64,000 nucleotides of DNA, taken from the NCBI RefSeq assembly GCF_003797185.1, contig NZ_RKMH01000011.1, positions 1 through 64,000 on the forward strand, read 5' to 3'. The DNA is from Gordonia oryzae. GTDB lineage: Bacteria > Actinomycetota > Actinomycetes > Mycobacteriales > Mycobacteriaceae. A program made the translations under genes and the position numbers. The notes under the pieces were generated by a model that saw only the letters and a program-made list of their open reading frames with translations, did not search any database and had not been told where the DNA came from. Position 1 is the stretch's first letter. Each line of letters opens with the position of its first letter. Shown here piece after piece: positions 26,036 through 35,103 of this stretch.

Positions 26036-26942
26036 TGCGGCTCCATCTACGAGGTCGGCGATCGGTGTCAATGCTAGGCGGCCATGCGCACGTCACCATC
26101 ACCGCGCTCGCCGAGTGGGCCACCTCGGATCCGGGCCAATGTGTCGGCTGCTACCGCGGCGCTACGCGCCCGCGTTCACCGCAATGGTGCGACACGACCG
26201 GTTACGCAGGCTCTCGCTGATGGCTGTCACCGGTAAACCTCAGTAGCAGTTCATGTGTCATACATTCATGTGCGAGCGCGGTCTGCCGCTTGTACGACAA
26301 TGGGCTATTGACACGCGCCTGAAAGTCGCGTTCGCCGTGGATGCGCGAACCCGACACGCGTGGACAACATCGACGAGGTCGCCCCAGAGAAGACCAGCGA
26401 ATTCACCAGTGATGTCGACACTGACAGTCAGGTCAGTCTCATACCCTCCGATTCGCCGAGGTGACTGCGCACGGCGTAACGGCGGCGCGCCACGCGCGCC
26501 GCGAGCGGAGACGACGGCCACAAGCGGCATGTCCGACAGATCGCCGAGTTCGGCGATCACACTCTCCGCCGGCGGACCTGCACGGTCGCACGGTAGGGGA
26601 TCGCAGCGCGCAAGGTAATGCTGTGCAATCGCGGCGGCCTCGGCGCGACCTCGCCAGACGGTGTGCGAGGATCGATCGTGCGGTTGGCGGTGATTCTGTC
26701 GCTCGCCGCGACGACGATCCCGATGGCCACGCCGCAGTGACACCTCCGAAACGTCACCCGCCACGTACCCGCCGCAAGACCCCATGGAGAGAGTCCGTTA
26801 CACAGACATCGTGGCGCTGGCATGAGGCCGGCGGGTGCGGGTTCGATCCCGTAGCCAGGCGAGCGCGCATTAGCCGCAGCGGAAGTCGATGCACGAGGGA
26901 GTTGCCGGTGCAACCCCTTGCGCCACCTCACGATCCGCCTTA
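26036..26942. other. Region without a supported gene
   Basis: About 900 bp between two regulators. A 175-codon minus-strand frame (26258-26785) contains a protein-like stretch (SVDITGEFAGLLWGDLVDVV), but its N-terminal third is Arg/His-rich and has no start signals; I cannot identify it and regard it as a possible remnant. Near 26842-26858 the sequence GCGGGTTCGATCCCG looks like a tRNA T-arm, but no complete cloverleaf can be folded around it. Confidence 0.45.
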
Positions 26943-26960
26943 TTGTTTTCTGTACAAACA
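26943..26960. promoter_or_regulatory. Inverted repeat TGTTT-N7-AAACA ahead of a TetR gene
   Basis: TGTTT and AAACA arms at 26944-26960 are separated by 7 bp, centred 20-25 bp before the GTG start of the TetR gene at 26973 and close to its AGGAGG ribosome site. This is a suitable place for an autoregulatory operator. Confidence 0.5.
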
Positions 26961-26972
26961 TCAGGAGGCTCC

Positions 26973-27617
26973 GTGACCGCCACCCGCCGAGCCAGCCGCG
27001 AAGCCGGCAAAGCCACTCGCCGCACCCTGCTACGGGCGGCCGGTGAGGTGTTCACCGAGTTCGGTGAGACCGCGTCGGTGGCGCAGATCTGCGCCCGTGC
27101 CAATGCCTTTCCCAATCAGGTCACCTATTACTTCGGTTCCAAGGAGCAATTGTTCGTCGAGGTGGCGTGTGCGGCGGTGCTGCGAGCCGGTTGGCATGCC
27201 GAGCAAGCAGCCGCGTCGGCGACAACGGTCCGCGGCTACACCCGAACACTCGTCGAGACGCTCCTCGGTCCACAGTCGCGCAACGTCGAGCTGTTCACCA
27301 CAGCCATGCTGTTGGTGTCACGACGCACCGATCTGCGCCCCCACATCACCGAGACGTTGTCCACCCTGCATGACCGCGGCGAGGCCGCGCTCCTCGACAC
27401 CCTGGTCCGCACCGGATGGCAACTGCGCGCCGAGAACGGCGTCGAGGCCCGGGCCTTCTGGTCGGCGATTTTCGGTCTGACCGTCCAACATGCGGCCACC
27501 GGAGACGAATTGGGGACATCTGTCGCCGAGGCCGTCACCATTCTGTTCACCAACATGGGTATCCCCGACAGCGTGCTCGACCGGCCGCTGACCCCCACCG
27601 GAAGGGCATCGCCGTGA
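26973..27617 (+). CDS. TetR-family regulator
   Basis: 214 aa from a GTG with AGGAGG 4 nt upstream; earlier in-frame codons give a non-conserved leader. HTH: SVAQICARANAFPNQVTYYF then GSKEQLFVEVA. The C-terminal ligand domain resembles TetR_C domains of the AcrR type. The stop overlaps the start of the acyl-CoA dehydrogenase gene (GTGA), so regulator and enzyme are co-transcribed and translationally coupled. Confidence 0.9.
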   Translation: MTATRRASREAGKATRRTLLRAAGEVFTEFGETASVAQICARANAFPNQVTYYFGSKEQLFVEVACAAVLRAGWHAEQAAASATTVRGYTRTLVETLLGPQSRNVELFTTAMLLVSRRTDLRPHITETLSTLHDRGEAALLDTLVRTGWQLRAENGVEARAFWSAIFGLTVQHAATGDELGTSVAEAVTILFTNMGIPDSVLDRPLTPTGRASP

Positions 27618-29329
27618 CCCCAACCCACCCGACCACCACCGACCCGAGCACCACCACCACCGAAACCGCGCACCCCCGGCCGCATCTGACCCACACGGTC
27701 TTCAATCAGTCCACCCCGCGCGTCGACGTCAACGAGTACGAGCTGAATACCGTTCTGCAAGAGGCTGTTGTGCGTCACGACGCAGAATGGGCCGAGGCAG
27801 AGCTGCGTGCGGTCGGCGCGCTGGTCGGCAGCGCGGAATTCCAGCACGACGCTCACTTGGCCAACACCATCACCCCTGAACTGCGCACCTTCGACCGGTG
27901 GGGACACCGCATCGACGAGGTCGAATACCATCCGTCGTATCACCGCATCATCTCCGCATCGATTTCCCATGGCGCCCATACCCGTTGCTGGTCCGACCCG
28001 CAACCGGGCTCACACGTCGCCCGGGCGGCGGTGTTCATGCTGTTCGGACAGATCGAGCCCGGCCATGCGTGTCCGGTGTCGATGACCCACGCCGCGATCC
28101 CGTCCCTGCAACTACAACCCGACATCGCTGCCGCCTGGGTACCGAAAGCACTGTCACGCAACTACTCTCCCCAATTATCCGCCGACAAGGCATCGGCGAT
28201 CTTCGGAATGTCGATGACCGAGAAGCAGGGCGGGTCTGATGTCCGCGCCAATACCACCGTCGCCCGCCCGGTCGGCGCGGGCGGCCCGGGCGCGGAATAC
28301 CTGCTGACCGGACACAAGTGGTTCTGCTCGGCGCCGATGTCGGATGCGTTCCTGGTGCTCGCGCAAGCGCAGGGCCCCGGCGGGGAGGGACTGTCATGCT
28401 TCCTGCTCCCCCGCGTTCTGCCCGACGGAACCCGCAACGTCTTCCGCATCCAGCGGCTGAAGAACAAGCTGGGCAACAAGTCCAACGCGTCCAGTGAGAT
28501 CGAACTCGACGGCACCGTTGCGCTGATGGTCGGCGAGCCGGGCCGCGGCGTGCGCACCATCATCGAGATGGTCGCCCAGACCCGACTGGACTGCGTGCTG
28601 GGCAGTGCCGCCGGGATGCGGCAATCCGTCGCCGAGGCGGTGTGGCATGCCCGCCATCGCTCGGCATTCGGTGCGACGCTGGCCGACCAGCCGGCCATGA
28701 AGGCTGTATTGGCCGATCTCGCACTGGAATCCGAGGCGGCCACCCTTACCGCGATGCGCCTGGCGCGCGCCCATGACGAGGACGCCTCGGATACCGAGCG
28801 CGCCTTCCGCCGCCTGGCGACCGCGGTGGCCAAGTACTGGATCTGTAAGCGGGGGCCGCATCACGCCTACGAGTCCCTGGAATGCCTGGGCGGCAACGGA
28901 TACACCGAAGACTTCCCGCTCGCCATGCGCTATCGCGAACAACCGGTGATGGCCGTGTGGGAGGGTTCGGGCAATGTCATCGCTCTGGACGTGTTACGCG
29001 CCATGACCCGTGAACCGGAATCGGTCAGCGCCTTCGACGCCGAGGTCAATCGTGCGCGTGGTGCGCATGCCGGCCTCGACGCCCACCTCTACCGGTTACG
29101 CAGGCAGCTCGGCGAACTCGCCGAACTCGATGCAGCAGCCGCTCAGCGCAACGCGCGACGGGTCGTCGAATCCATGGCGCTGGCGCTGGAAGCATCTCTG
29201 CTCGTGCGGTTCTCACCGACCGAAGTCGCCGAGGCCTTCATCGCCGCGCGACTCGGCAACGAGCGCGGACTCGAGTACGGCGCCCTACCCACCGGCACCG
29301 ACCTGGAGCTCATTCTGTCTCGTCACTGA
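27614..29329 (+). CDS. AidB-like acyl-CoA dehydrogenase
   Basis: 571 aa from the overlapping GTG. Length and motifs match AidB-type ACADs rather than the roughly 385-aa classical ones: FGMSMTEKQGGSDVRANTT, GHKWFCSAPMSDAFLVLAQA, FRIQRLKNKLGNKSNASSEIELDG, and YESLECLGGNGYTEDFPLAMRYRE with VWEGSGNV. AidB proteins bind FAD and DNA and protect against alkylation; paralogues may be true dehydrogenases. The first 30 residues are Thr/Pro-rich and poorly conserved. Its 3' end overlaps the convergent LysR gene by 20 bp. Confidence 0.9.
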   Translation: MTPTHPTTTDPSTTTTETAHPRPHLTHTVFNQSTPRVDVNEYELNTVLQEAVVRHDAEWAEAELRAVGALVGSAEFQHDAHLANTITPELRTFDRWGHRIDEVEYHPSYHRIISASISHGAHTRCWSDPQPGSHVARAAVFMLFGQIEPGHACPVSMTHAAIPSLQLQPDIAAAWVPKALSRNYSPQLSADKASAIFGMSMTEKQGGSDVRANTTVARPVGAGGPGAEYLLTGHKWFCSAPMSDAFLVLAQAQGPGGEGLSCFLLPRVLPDGTRNVFRIQRLKNKLGNKSNASSEIELDGTVALMVGEPGRGVRTIIEMVAQTRLDCVLGSAAGMRQSVAEAVWHARHRSAFGATLADQPAMKAVLADLALESEAATLTAMRLARAHDEDASDTERAFRRLATAVAKYWICKRGPHHAYESLECLGGNGYTEDFPLAMRYREQPVMAVWEGSGNVIALDVLRAMTREPESVSAFDAEVNRARGAHAGLDAHLYRLRRQLGELAELDAAAAQRNARRVVESMALALEASLLVRFSPTEVAEAFIAARLGNERGLEYGALPTGTDLELILSRH

Positions 29330-30200
29330 TCCCGACCGCGTCAAGAACGGCGTTACGGATCCTCGACGCTGTGTTCGGCAGCCACACGGCCATCACCGGG
29401 GTCATCGGCGGATCGTCGAACGACACGACGCGAATCTGGTTCTGGTACAACCATCCCGGCTGGTTGGTGACGAACGCACAGGCATCCGGATGGGTGATCA
29501 CCGACATGTGCGGCGGGGTGCCGCGCAGATTCGACACGACGATCTCCGGCTCGAAACCCGCTCGGCGACAATACGACACGATCATGTTCTTGTAGTCGTC
29601 CTCGAGTTCGGACACCACGATCGGATGGTCGGCGAGATCGCGCATCGCACACGTCGGATTTTCCGACAGCGGATTGTCGGCGTTGACCGCCAGCCGCAAC
29701 TCATGGCGAGTGGCAATGGCACCGGCGAGATCGGTCGGCGCGGTGTGCGAGCGGGCGAGCACCATGTCGACGTCGCCGGACATGATGGCGTCGCGGATGT
29801 CGCCCGGCCAGAGCGGCTTGACCGTGATCAGCAACGACGGATCGGCCAACACAGCACCCTCGATGACCTGGAACACCTCCGAAGGCGCCAACCCCGGCGT
29901 GTGCCCGATGGAGAACGGGTCGGGCTTGTCGTCGTCGATCATCTTGACCTCGGCCGCGAGATTCGCCCCGCCCGCCAGCAACGGGATCGCCCCTTCGTAA
30001 AGCGCAACCCCGGCCGGTGTGGGCGTCAGGGTTCGTCGCGATCTGGAGAACAACTCGACGTCGAGTTGCCGCTCGAGTTCGCGAATTGCAACAGACAGGG
30101 CCTGCTGTGAGATATAGAGCCGCTCGGCCGCCACACGCAACGACGGGGCATCGACCACCGCCATGAACATCCGCAGCCGCCGAAGATCGAGATCGCGCAT
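29310..30200 (-). CDS. LysR-family transcriptional regulator
   Basis: 296 aa. N-terminal winged HTH (LRMFMAVVDAPSLRVAAERL then YISQQALSVAIRELE) and a periplasmic-binding-like effector domain. It is divergent from the thiolase/crotonase fusion gene. Two symmetrical sequences in the 410-bp gap (30232-30244 and 30243-30266) are likely binding sites. By position the probable targets are the fusion gene and itself. Confidence 0.93.
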   Translation of the reverse strand: MRDLDLRRLRMFMAVVDAPSLRVAAERLYISQQALSVAIRELERQLDVELFSRSRRTLTPTPAGVALYEGAIPLLAGGANLAAEVKMIDDDKPDPFSIGHTPGLAPSEVFQVIEGAVLADPSLLITVKPLWPGDIRDAIMSGDVDMVLARSHTAPTDLAGAIATRHELRLAVNADNPLSENPTCAMRDLADHPIVVSELEDDYKNMIVSYCRRAGFEPEIVVSNLRGTPPHMSVITHPDACAFVTNQPGWLYQNQIRVVSFDDPPMTPVMAVWLPNTASRIRNAVLDAVGISDETE

Positions 30201-30610
30201 TTCCGGCCTACCGCCCTTCCCGCTCCACCCTTAAGGTCGCCTTATCGGAAAACAACATATCCGATATCTATTTGCGCCGTTTGTCATTCTATTGTTGTCA
30301 ATGTCTCGATGGTTGACCGCGTTGGGTGGACACTGAGACAGAGCACTCGGTTCTCGCGCGCGATCGACGTGGCATCGGGGTGTGTCATGTCGCCGGCCGG
30401 CAGCTCAAACAACAGCCGCACTCTGGCGTTTTACCGCGCGGCGATCCACATCGCGGCCCCACACACCGCGGCGCAGAGGGTCACCGTCGCCGACGGTCAC
30501 GTTCGTTTCCGCACTCGTCGATCGCGCATTCTCACAGGCGCATCGGAAGCGCTGCCTGGTCACATGAAACGATGGTGAGCACCTGTCTCATGTTGTCGGG
30601 AGGACACCGT
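30201..30610. promoter_or_regulatory. Divergent control region with two symmetrical sites
   Basis: No gene is supported here. Next to the LysR start are TAAGG-TCG-CCTTA (30232-30244, perfect) and TATCGGA-N10-TCCGATA (30243-30266, perfect 7-bp arms). The second has the spacing of a LysR-type interrupted dyad. Further on, TGTCTC (30302-30307) and GAGACA (30335-30340) form a wide inverted repeat, and TGTCTCA recurs at 30584-30590 near the downstream start. The start at 30611 has AGGA about 7 nt upstream. Confidence 0.6.
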
Positions 30611-33007
30611 ATGACCCACCACGCCCTGCGCGACGACCTCGATCCGCGCACCCCCGTCATCGTCGGCGTCGGACAGGCATCCGAACGCATCTCCGACCCC
30701 GACTACGAGGGTCTGGGTGAGGCCGATCTGGCTGCACGCGCGCTCCATGCGGCACTGACCGACACCGGCGTCGCATCCACCGACGTGGCACGGGCCGTCG
30801 ACACCGTCGTGGCGGTGCGATCCTTCGAGGTGTCGAGTCCGCTCTCATCGTCGCCACTGGGCCGTCCGGACAATATGCCGCGCGCGGTCGCCGGCCGGAT
30901 CGGGGTCACGCCGCGGCGCGCGGTCACCGAGGTGGTCGGCGGACAGAGCCCGCAGAAACTGGTCGACGAGTTCGCGCAGGTCATCTCCGACGGCGATGTA
31001 GACGCTGTGCTGATCTTCGGGTCGGAGGTGATGTCGACGGTTCGGCACGCGCTCAAGTCTCTCCCCGCCGAAGCGCGCCCTGACTTCTCCGAGACGGTGC
31101 CCGGCGATCACGAGGACCGCGGATTCGGCCTCAAGGGCCTCACCTCGGTGCAGGAGGCACGGCACGGACTCCTCAAGCCGATCACCCAGTACCCGCTGCT
31201 GGAGAACGCCCGGCGGCACCGTCAGGGACTGTCCCGCGCCGACTACGCGCGGGCGATGGCCGAACTGTTCGCCCCGATGTCGGCGATCGCGGCCGCCAAT
31301 CCGCATGCGGCGTCGCCGGAAGCGCGATCAGTCGAGGCGATAGCGACGGCCTCGGACTCCAATCGCGCGCTGGCCGAACCGTATACGCGCCTGCTGGTCG
31401 CGCGAGACCAGGTGAATCAGGCCGCCGGAGTGGTCGTGATGTCGGTGGCCAAGGCCACCGAACTCGGAATCGATCCCGCGAAATGGGTATTCGTGCACGG
31501 ACACAGTGATCTGCGGGAGCAGCCGTTGATGGAACGCGTCGACCTGTCGACGAGTCCCGCGTCGATCGCCGCGATGCACGCCGCCCTCGATATGGCCGGC
31601 CTGACCCTCGACGACATCGTCTTCCTCGACTTGTACAGCTGTTTCCCGATCGCGGTGTTCAACATCTGCGATGCCTTCGGTCTGCGCGCCGACGATCCGC
31701 GTGGGTTGACCGTCACCGGCGGACTGCCCTACTTCGGTGGGCCCGGCAACAACTATTCGATGCACGCCATCGCCGAGGTCGTCGATCGAGTGCGCGCGCG
31801 CCCTGGCACTTTCGGCCTCGTTGCCGCCAACGGCGGGCTGATGAGCAAGTATTCGGTCGGCATTTACGGCACCACACCGACTGCGTGGCAAGCCGGCAAA
31901 GATGACCTCATCCAGCGAGAGCTCGACAGCCGTCCGTCCGTCGCCGAACGACGCAATGCCGACGGCGCCGCGACCATCGAGAGTTTCACCGTATTGCCCG
32001 CCGACAAGAACGGGCGCGCTAAGTCCATCGTCATCGGCCGGCTCGGCGACGGCGCGCGCTTCGTTGCCAACGGCGCCGAAGGCGACGACGAACTCCTCGA
32101 ATTGCTCGCCCGGAGCGATGATCCCATCGGCTCAGCGATCTACGTCCGGTCCTTCGCCCGCGGCAACCGCGTAACCGTTTCCGAGGAGCGTATGTCCGAG
32201 TTGTTCCCGGTCAGACCGCCCGGCTTTCGGGAGCTGTACGAGAACGTCGTCATTCGTCGGGAAGGCCATGTCCTCGAGGTGACGATCAACCGGCCCGCGG
32301 CGCGTAATGCGCTCGACCCGGCGGCCAACGCTGAACTCGACGAGATCTTCGACGCCTACCTCGCCGACCCCGACCTCTGGGTCGCAATCCTCACCGGTGC
32401 GGGCGACAAAGCCTTCTCCGCCGGAAACGACCTGGCTCACATGGCCGGTCACGCGATGCTCGCGGTCCCGAAGAACGGCTTCGGCGGACTCACCTCGCGC
32501 CGGGAACTAACCAAGCCGGTGATCGCCGCCGTCAACGGCGTGGCCCTCGGCGGTGGTCTCGAGATCGCCCTGGCGTGCCACATCATCGTCGCCGACGAAA
32601 AGGCGAGTTTCGGTCTGCCCGAGGTGAAGGTGGGCCTGGCCGCCGCCGCGGGCGGACTCGTGCGGTTGCCGCGAGCGATCGGCCCGGCGCTGGCCCGCGA
32701 CATGATCCTCACCGGCCGCCGCATCGACACTGCCGAGGCCTACCGCATTGGCCTGGTCAGCCGCGTCGCCGCTCACGGCCAGGTACTCGTGGCCGCACGT
32801 CAAGTGGCACAGGAGATCCTGGCCGGTTCGCCGACATCAGTCCGGGCATCGTTACAGGCAATGACCGACGCTGAGGCCATCGACGATCCGGTCGAGGCGA
32901 TCGAGGCGACCTCGTCGGTCCTCGACTCGCTGCTGATCAGCCAGGACACCATCGAAGGGATCGGCGCGTTCGTCAGCAAACGTCCGCCGCGGTGGACAGG
33001 GCGGTAG
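30611..33007 (+). CDS. Fusion of a thiolase-like acetyl-CoA acetyltransferase and an enoyl-CoA hydratase
   Basis: 798 aa. Residues 1-440 are thiolase-like (PVIVGVGQASE, FLDLYSCFPIAVF, GGLPYFGGPGNNYSMHA, VAANGGLMSKYSVGIYG). The usual N-terminal nucleophile Cys motif is replaced by GGQSPQ, as in the Rv1867-like group. Residues 440-535 form the small domain that usually closes that family (SIVIGRLGDGARFVANG). Residues 540-798 are a full crotonase domain with the oxyanion region FSAGND and both catalytic Glu candidates (GGGLEIALA and FGLPEVKVG). A fusion of hydratase and thiolase-like units suggests channelled beta-oxidation of an unusual acyl-CoA. I chose this ATG because earlier sequence is non-conserved. 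Confidence 0.88.
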   Translation: MTHHALRDDLDPRTPVIVGVGQASERISDPDYEGLGEADLAARALHAALTDTGVASTDVARAVDTVVAVRSFEVSSPLSSSPLGRPDNMPRAVAGRIGVTPRRAVTEVVGGQSPQKLVDEFAQVISDGDVDAVLIFGSEVMSTVRHALKSLPAEARPDFSETVPGDHEDRGFGLKGLTSVQEARHGLLKPITQYPLLENARRHRQGLSRADYARAMAELFAPMSAIAAANPHAASPEARSVEAIATASDSNRALAEPYTRLLVARDQVNQAAGVVVMSVAKATELGIDPAKWVFVHGHSDLREQPLMERVDLSTSPASIAAMHAALDMAGLTLDDIVFLDLYSCFPIAVFNICDAFGLRADDPRGLTVTGGLPYFGGPGNNYSMHAIAEVVDRVRARPGTFGLVAANGGLMSKYSVGIYGTTPTAWQAGKDDLIQRELDSRPSVAERRNADGAATIESFTVLPADKNGRAKSIVIGRLGDGARFVANGAEGDDELLELLARSDDPIGSAIYVRSFARGNRVTVSEERMSELFPVRPPGFRELYENVVIRREGHVLEVTINRPAARNALDPAANAELDEIFDAYLADPDLWVAILTGAGDKAFSAGNDLAHMAGHAMLAVPKNGFGGLTSRRELTKPVIAAVNGVALGGGLEIALACHIIVADEKASFGLPEVKVGLAAAAGGLVRLPRAIGPALARDMILTGRRIDTAEAYRIGLVSRVAAHGQVLVAARQVAQEILAGSPTSVRASLQAMTDAEAIDDPVEAIEATSSVLDSLLISQDTIEGIGAFVSKRPPRWTGR

Positions 33008-33045
33008 GGTCGCCGGTGTGCGGTTGCGGCGCGGAAGACATTGTT

Positions 33046-33110
33046 CCTCACCGGGTCTCGAGGCTCGTCGCTAACGCTCCGCACTCCTCGACCAGCGGGA
33101 GAAGCGGTCG
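33046..33110. repeat. Palindrome-rich intergenic element
   Basis: The gap between two genes is filled by GC-rich sequence of the type GGTCTCGAGGCTCGTCGC followed by AACGCTCCGCACTCCTCGAC. From memory, similar short elements are scattered between genes in Gordonia and relatives. I see a single copy of this element in the window. It may fold and act as a weak bidirectional terminator. Confidence 0.4.
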
Positions 33111-33126
33111 CGACCGGGTCGGCGAG

Positions 33127-34521
33127 TCAGAGGATCACACCAGGATTGAGCAGGCCGTCGGGATCGAGGGTGGCCTTGATGGCGGCGGTCAGTTGCATGA
33201 CGTCGGGGCCGACCTGATCGGGTAGCCATCCCTTCTTCAGTCGGCCGACGCCGTGCTCACCGGTGATGGTGCCGCCCAACGAGATCGCCAGGTCCATCAC
33301 CTGGCCGAACGCTGTCTGGGCGCGGTCGTGCTCGTCGGCGTCATCGGGATCGAACACAATGAGCGGATGGGTGTTGCCGTCACCGGCATGGGCGATCACC
33401 GAGATCATCACCGCGTTGTCGTTCGCGATCTTGCCGACCCCGTCGATCAGTGCGGGCAGCGCCGGTAGCGGCACGCCGACGTCTTCGAGCAGAAGTGAAC
33501 CGAGTTTCTCGACCGCGGGAATGGCGGCGCGCCGGGCGGCGGTGAACGCCTCCCCTTCGGCGGCGTCGGCGGTGTCGAAGACCTCGGACGCACCGCAGGA
33601 CTCAAAGGCCGCGCGGATGATCTCGACCTCGGCCACTCCGGCCGGGCCCGGCGCGTCGGACTGCGCGACGAGCAGTGCTCCCGCATCCCGGTCGAGGCCC
33701 ATCCGCAGCATGTCCTCGACGGCGTTGATCGAGACCTTGTCCATGAACTCGAGCATCGCCGGCCGGATCCTGGCAGTGATCGCGAGAACCGCCTCACTCG
33801 CCGAATGTACCGACGCGAAGGAACCGACCACGGTGCACGCGGCCGCCTGCGGGGGCAATAGCCGCAGGGTGACCTCGGTGATGATCCCGAGCATTCCCTC
33901 GCTGCCGACGAACAGTTTGGTCAGCGATAACCCGGCCGAATCCTTGAGTTGCTTGCCGCCGAGGCGAATCGCGCGGCCGTCGGCGAGCACCACCTGCATA
34001 CCGAGCACGTAGTCGGTGGTGACGCCGTACTTCACGCAGCACAGTCCGCCGGCGTTGGTGGCCACGTTGCCGCCGATCGAGCAGATCTCGAATGATGACG
34101 GGTCCGGCGGATACCAGAGATCGTGTGCCGCGGCAGCGGCCTTCACCTCGGCGTTGAACAGCCCGGGCTGCACCACCGCGGTTCGGGTGGCGGTGTCGAT
34201 GCTCATCGCACGCATCTTCTCCGTCGAGAGCATCACCGCGCCGTCGACGGCCGTCGAACCTCCCGAGAGGCTGGTACCCGCGCCTCGCGTGATGATCGGG
34301 ACGCGATGAGCGGCACACCAGCGGACCACCGTCTGGACGTGCTCGGTGGTCGTTGGGCGGATGAGCGCGAGCGGTGTGCCGGCCGTCGGGTCAAACGCTC
34401 TGTCCTGCCGATACCCGGCAAGAATGTCGGGGTCGGTGACGATGATCTGGTCGGGGAGGTCGGCGCGCAGATCGGCGAGGTCCACGCCACCGATGTCGGT
34501 ACTCGTGTGCACACTGCTCAT
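33127..34521 (-). CDS. FAD-linked oxidase, glycolate oxidase GlcD/D-lactate dehydrogenase family
   Basis: 464 aa from MSSVHTSTDIG. The FAD_binding_4 (PCMH) domain shows TRGAGTSLSGGSTAVDGAVML and WYPPDPSSFEICSIGGNVAT then NAGGLCCVKYG. The C-terminal FAD-oxidase domain ends in ISVIAHAGDGNTHPLIVFDP, with SLGGTITGEHGVGRLKKGWL carrying the typical His residues. It oxidises a 2-hydroxy acid such as D-lactate or glycolate in the cytoplasm. A flavohemoglobin of the type reported to use D-lactate is encoded 3 kb away, but the two are not in one operon. Confidence 0.9.
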   Translation of the reverse strand: MSSVHTSTDIGGVDLADLRADLPDQIIVTDPDILAGYRQDRAFDPTAGTPLALIRPTTTEHVQTVVRWCAAHRVPIITRGAGTSLSGGSTAVDGAVMLSTEKMRAMSIDTATRTAVVQPGLFNAEVKAAAAAHDLWYPPDPSSFEICSIGGNVATNAGGLCCVKYGVTTDYVLGMQVVLADGRAIRLGGKQLKDSAGLSLTKLFVGSEGMLGIITEVTLRLLPPQAAACTVVGSFASVHSASEAVLAITARIRPAMLEFMDKVSINAVEDMLRMGLDRDAGALLVAQSDAPGPAGVAEVEIIRAAFESCGASEVFDTADAAEGEAFTAARRAAIPAVEKLGSLLLEDVGVPLPALPALIDGVGKIANDNAVMISVIAHAGDGNTHPLIVFDPDDADEHDRAQTAFGQVMDLAISLGGTITGEHGVGRLKKGWLPDQVGPDVMQLTAAIKATLDPDGLLNPGVIL

Positions 34522-34646
34522 GGGTTCAGCGTAGGCGTGACCGCCGGGTGCCTGTGTCCCTTCCTGAGACCCGCACCGGCACGCCCCTGCGGTGAACGTT
34601 TGGCCAACGTCCACACTCCACCGCCGACCTCACGCATTATGGGGTG

Positions 34647-35075
34647 ATGACAGACTTCAACAAGACCATCATCGACGAGTTCCACGCCAACGACGGCACC
34701 GTCACCACTATGGGCTTCGGCCGTAACCTCGTAATCGTCCACAGCATCGGAGCCACATCGGGAGCCCAGCGGGTGACGCCGCTGATGTCGCTGCCCGATG
34801 GCGCCGGAGGCCGCTTCATCATCGGCAGCGCGGGCGGCTCTCCGAAGGATCCCGCGTGGGTGCACAATCTGCGCAAGAATCCGGAGATCACCATCGAATA
34901 CGCTGGCGAGAAATCGGGGATCGAACAGCATCCGGCGACGGCCACCGAACTCGATCCGGCGCAGCGTGAGCAAGCGTGGCAGGGTTTCGTCTCGGCGTCC
35001 GAGCAATTCCTGAGATATACCGAAACCGCCGAGGGCCGTGTCTTCCCGATCTTCCGTCTGACGCCCAAGAAGTGA
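34647..35075 (+). CDS. Deazaflavin (F420)-dependent nitroreductase-family protein
   Basis: 142 aa. It matches the small Ddn-like split-barrel fold: LVIVHSIGATSGAQRVTPLM, then FIIGSAGGSPKDPAWVHNLR with NPEITIEY. The K/R-N-P-E-I motif marks F420-binding family members. It may reduce quinones or nitro compounds. The ATG at 34647 directly follows a GTG; there is almost no leader, so the mRNA may be leaderless. It is divergent from the FAD oxidase gene. Confidence 0.88.
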   Translation: MTDFNKTIIDEFHANDGTVTTMGFGRNLVIVHSIGATSGAQRVTPLMSLPDGAGGRFIIGSAGGSPKDPAWVHNLRKNPEITIEYAGEKSGIEQHPATATELDPAQREQAWQGFVSASEQFLRYTETAEGRVFPIFRLTPKK

Positions 35076-35103
35076 TTTCGGCACAAGCCGATATCCTGAC
35101 GAG

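Noticed and set aside
26258-26785. Possible 175-aa minus-strand protein
   Set aside because: No start signals, Arg-rich N-terminus and no recognised domain; kept only as a possible remnant.
26795-26880. A tRNA gene around the T-arm-like sequence
   Set aside because: No acceptor, D or anticodon stem can be paired around it.
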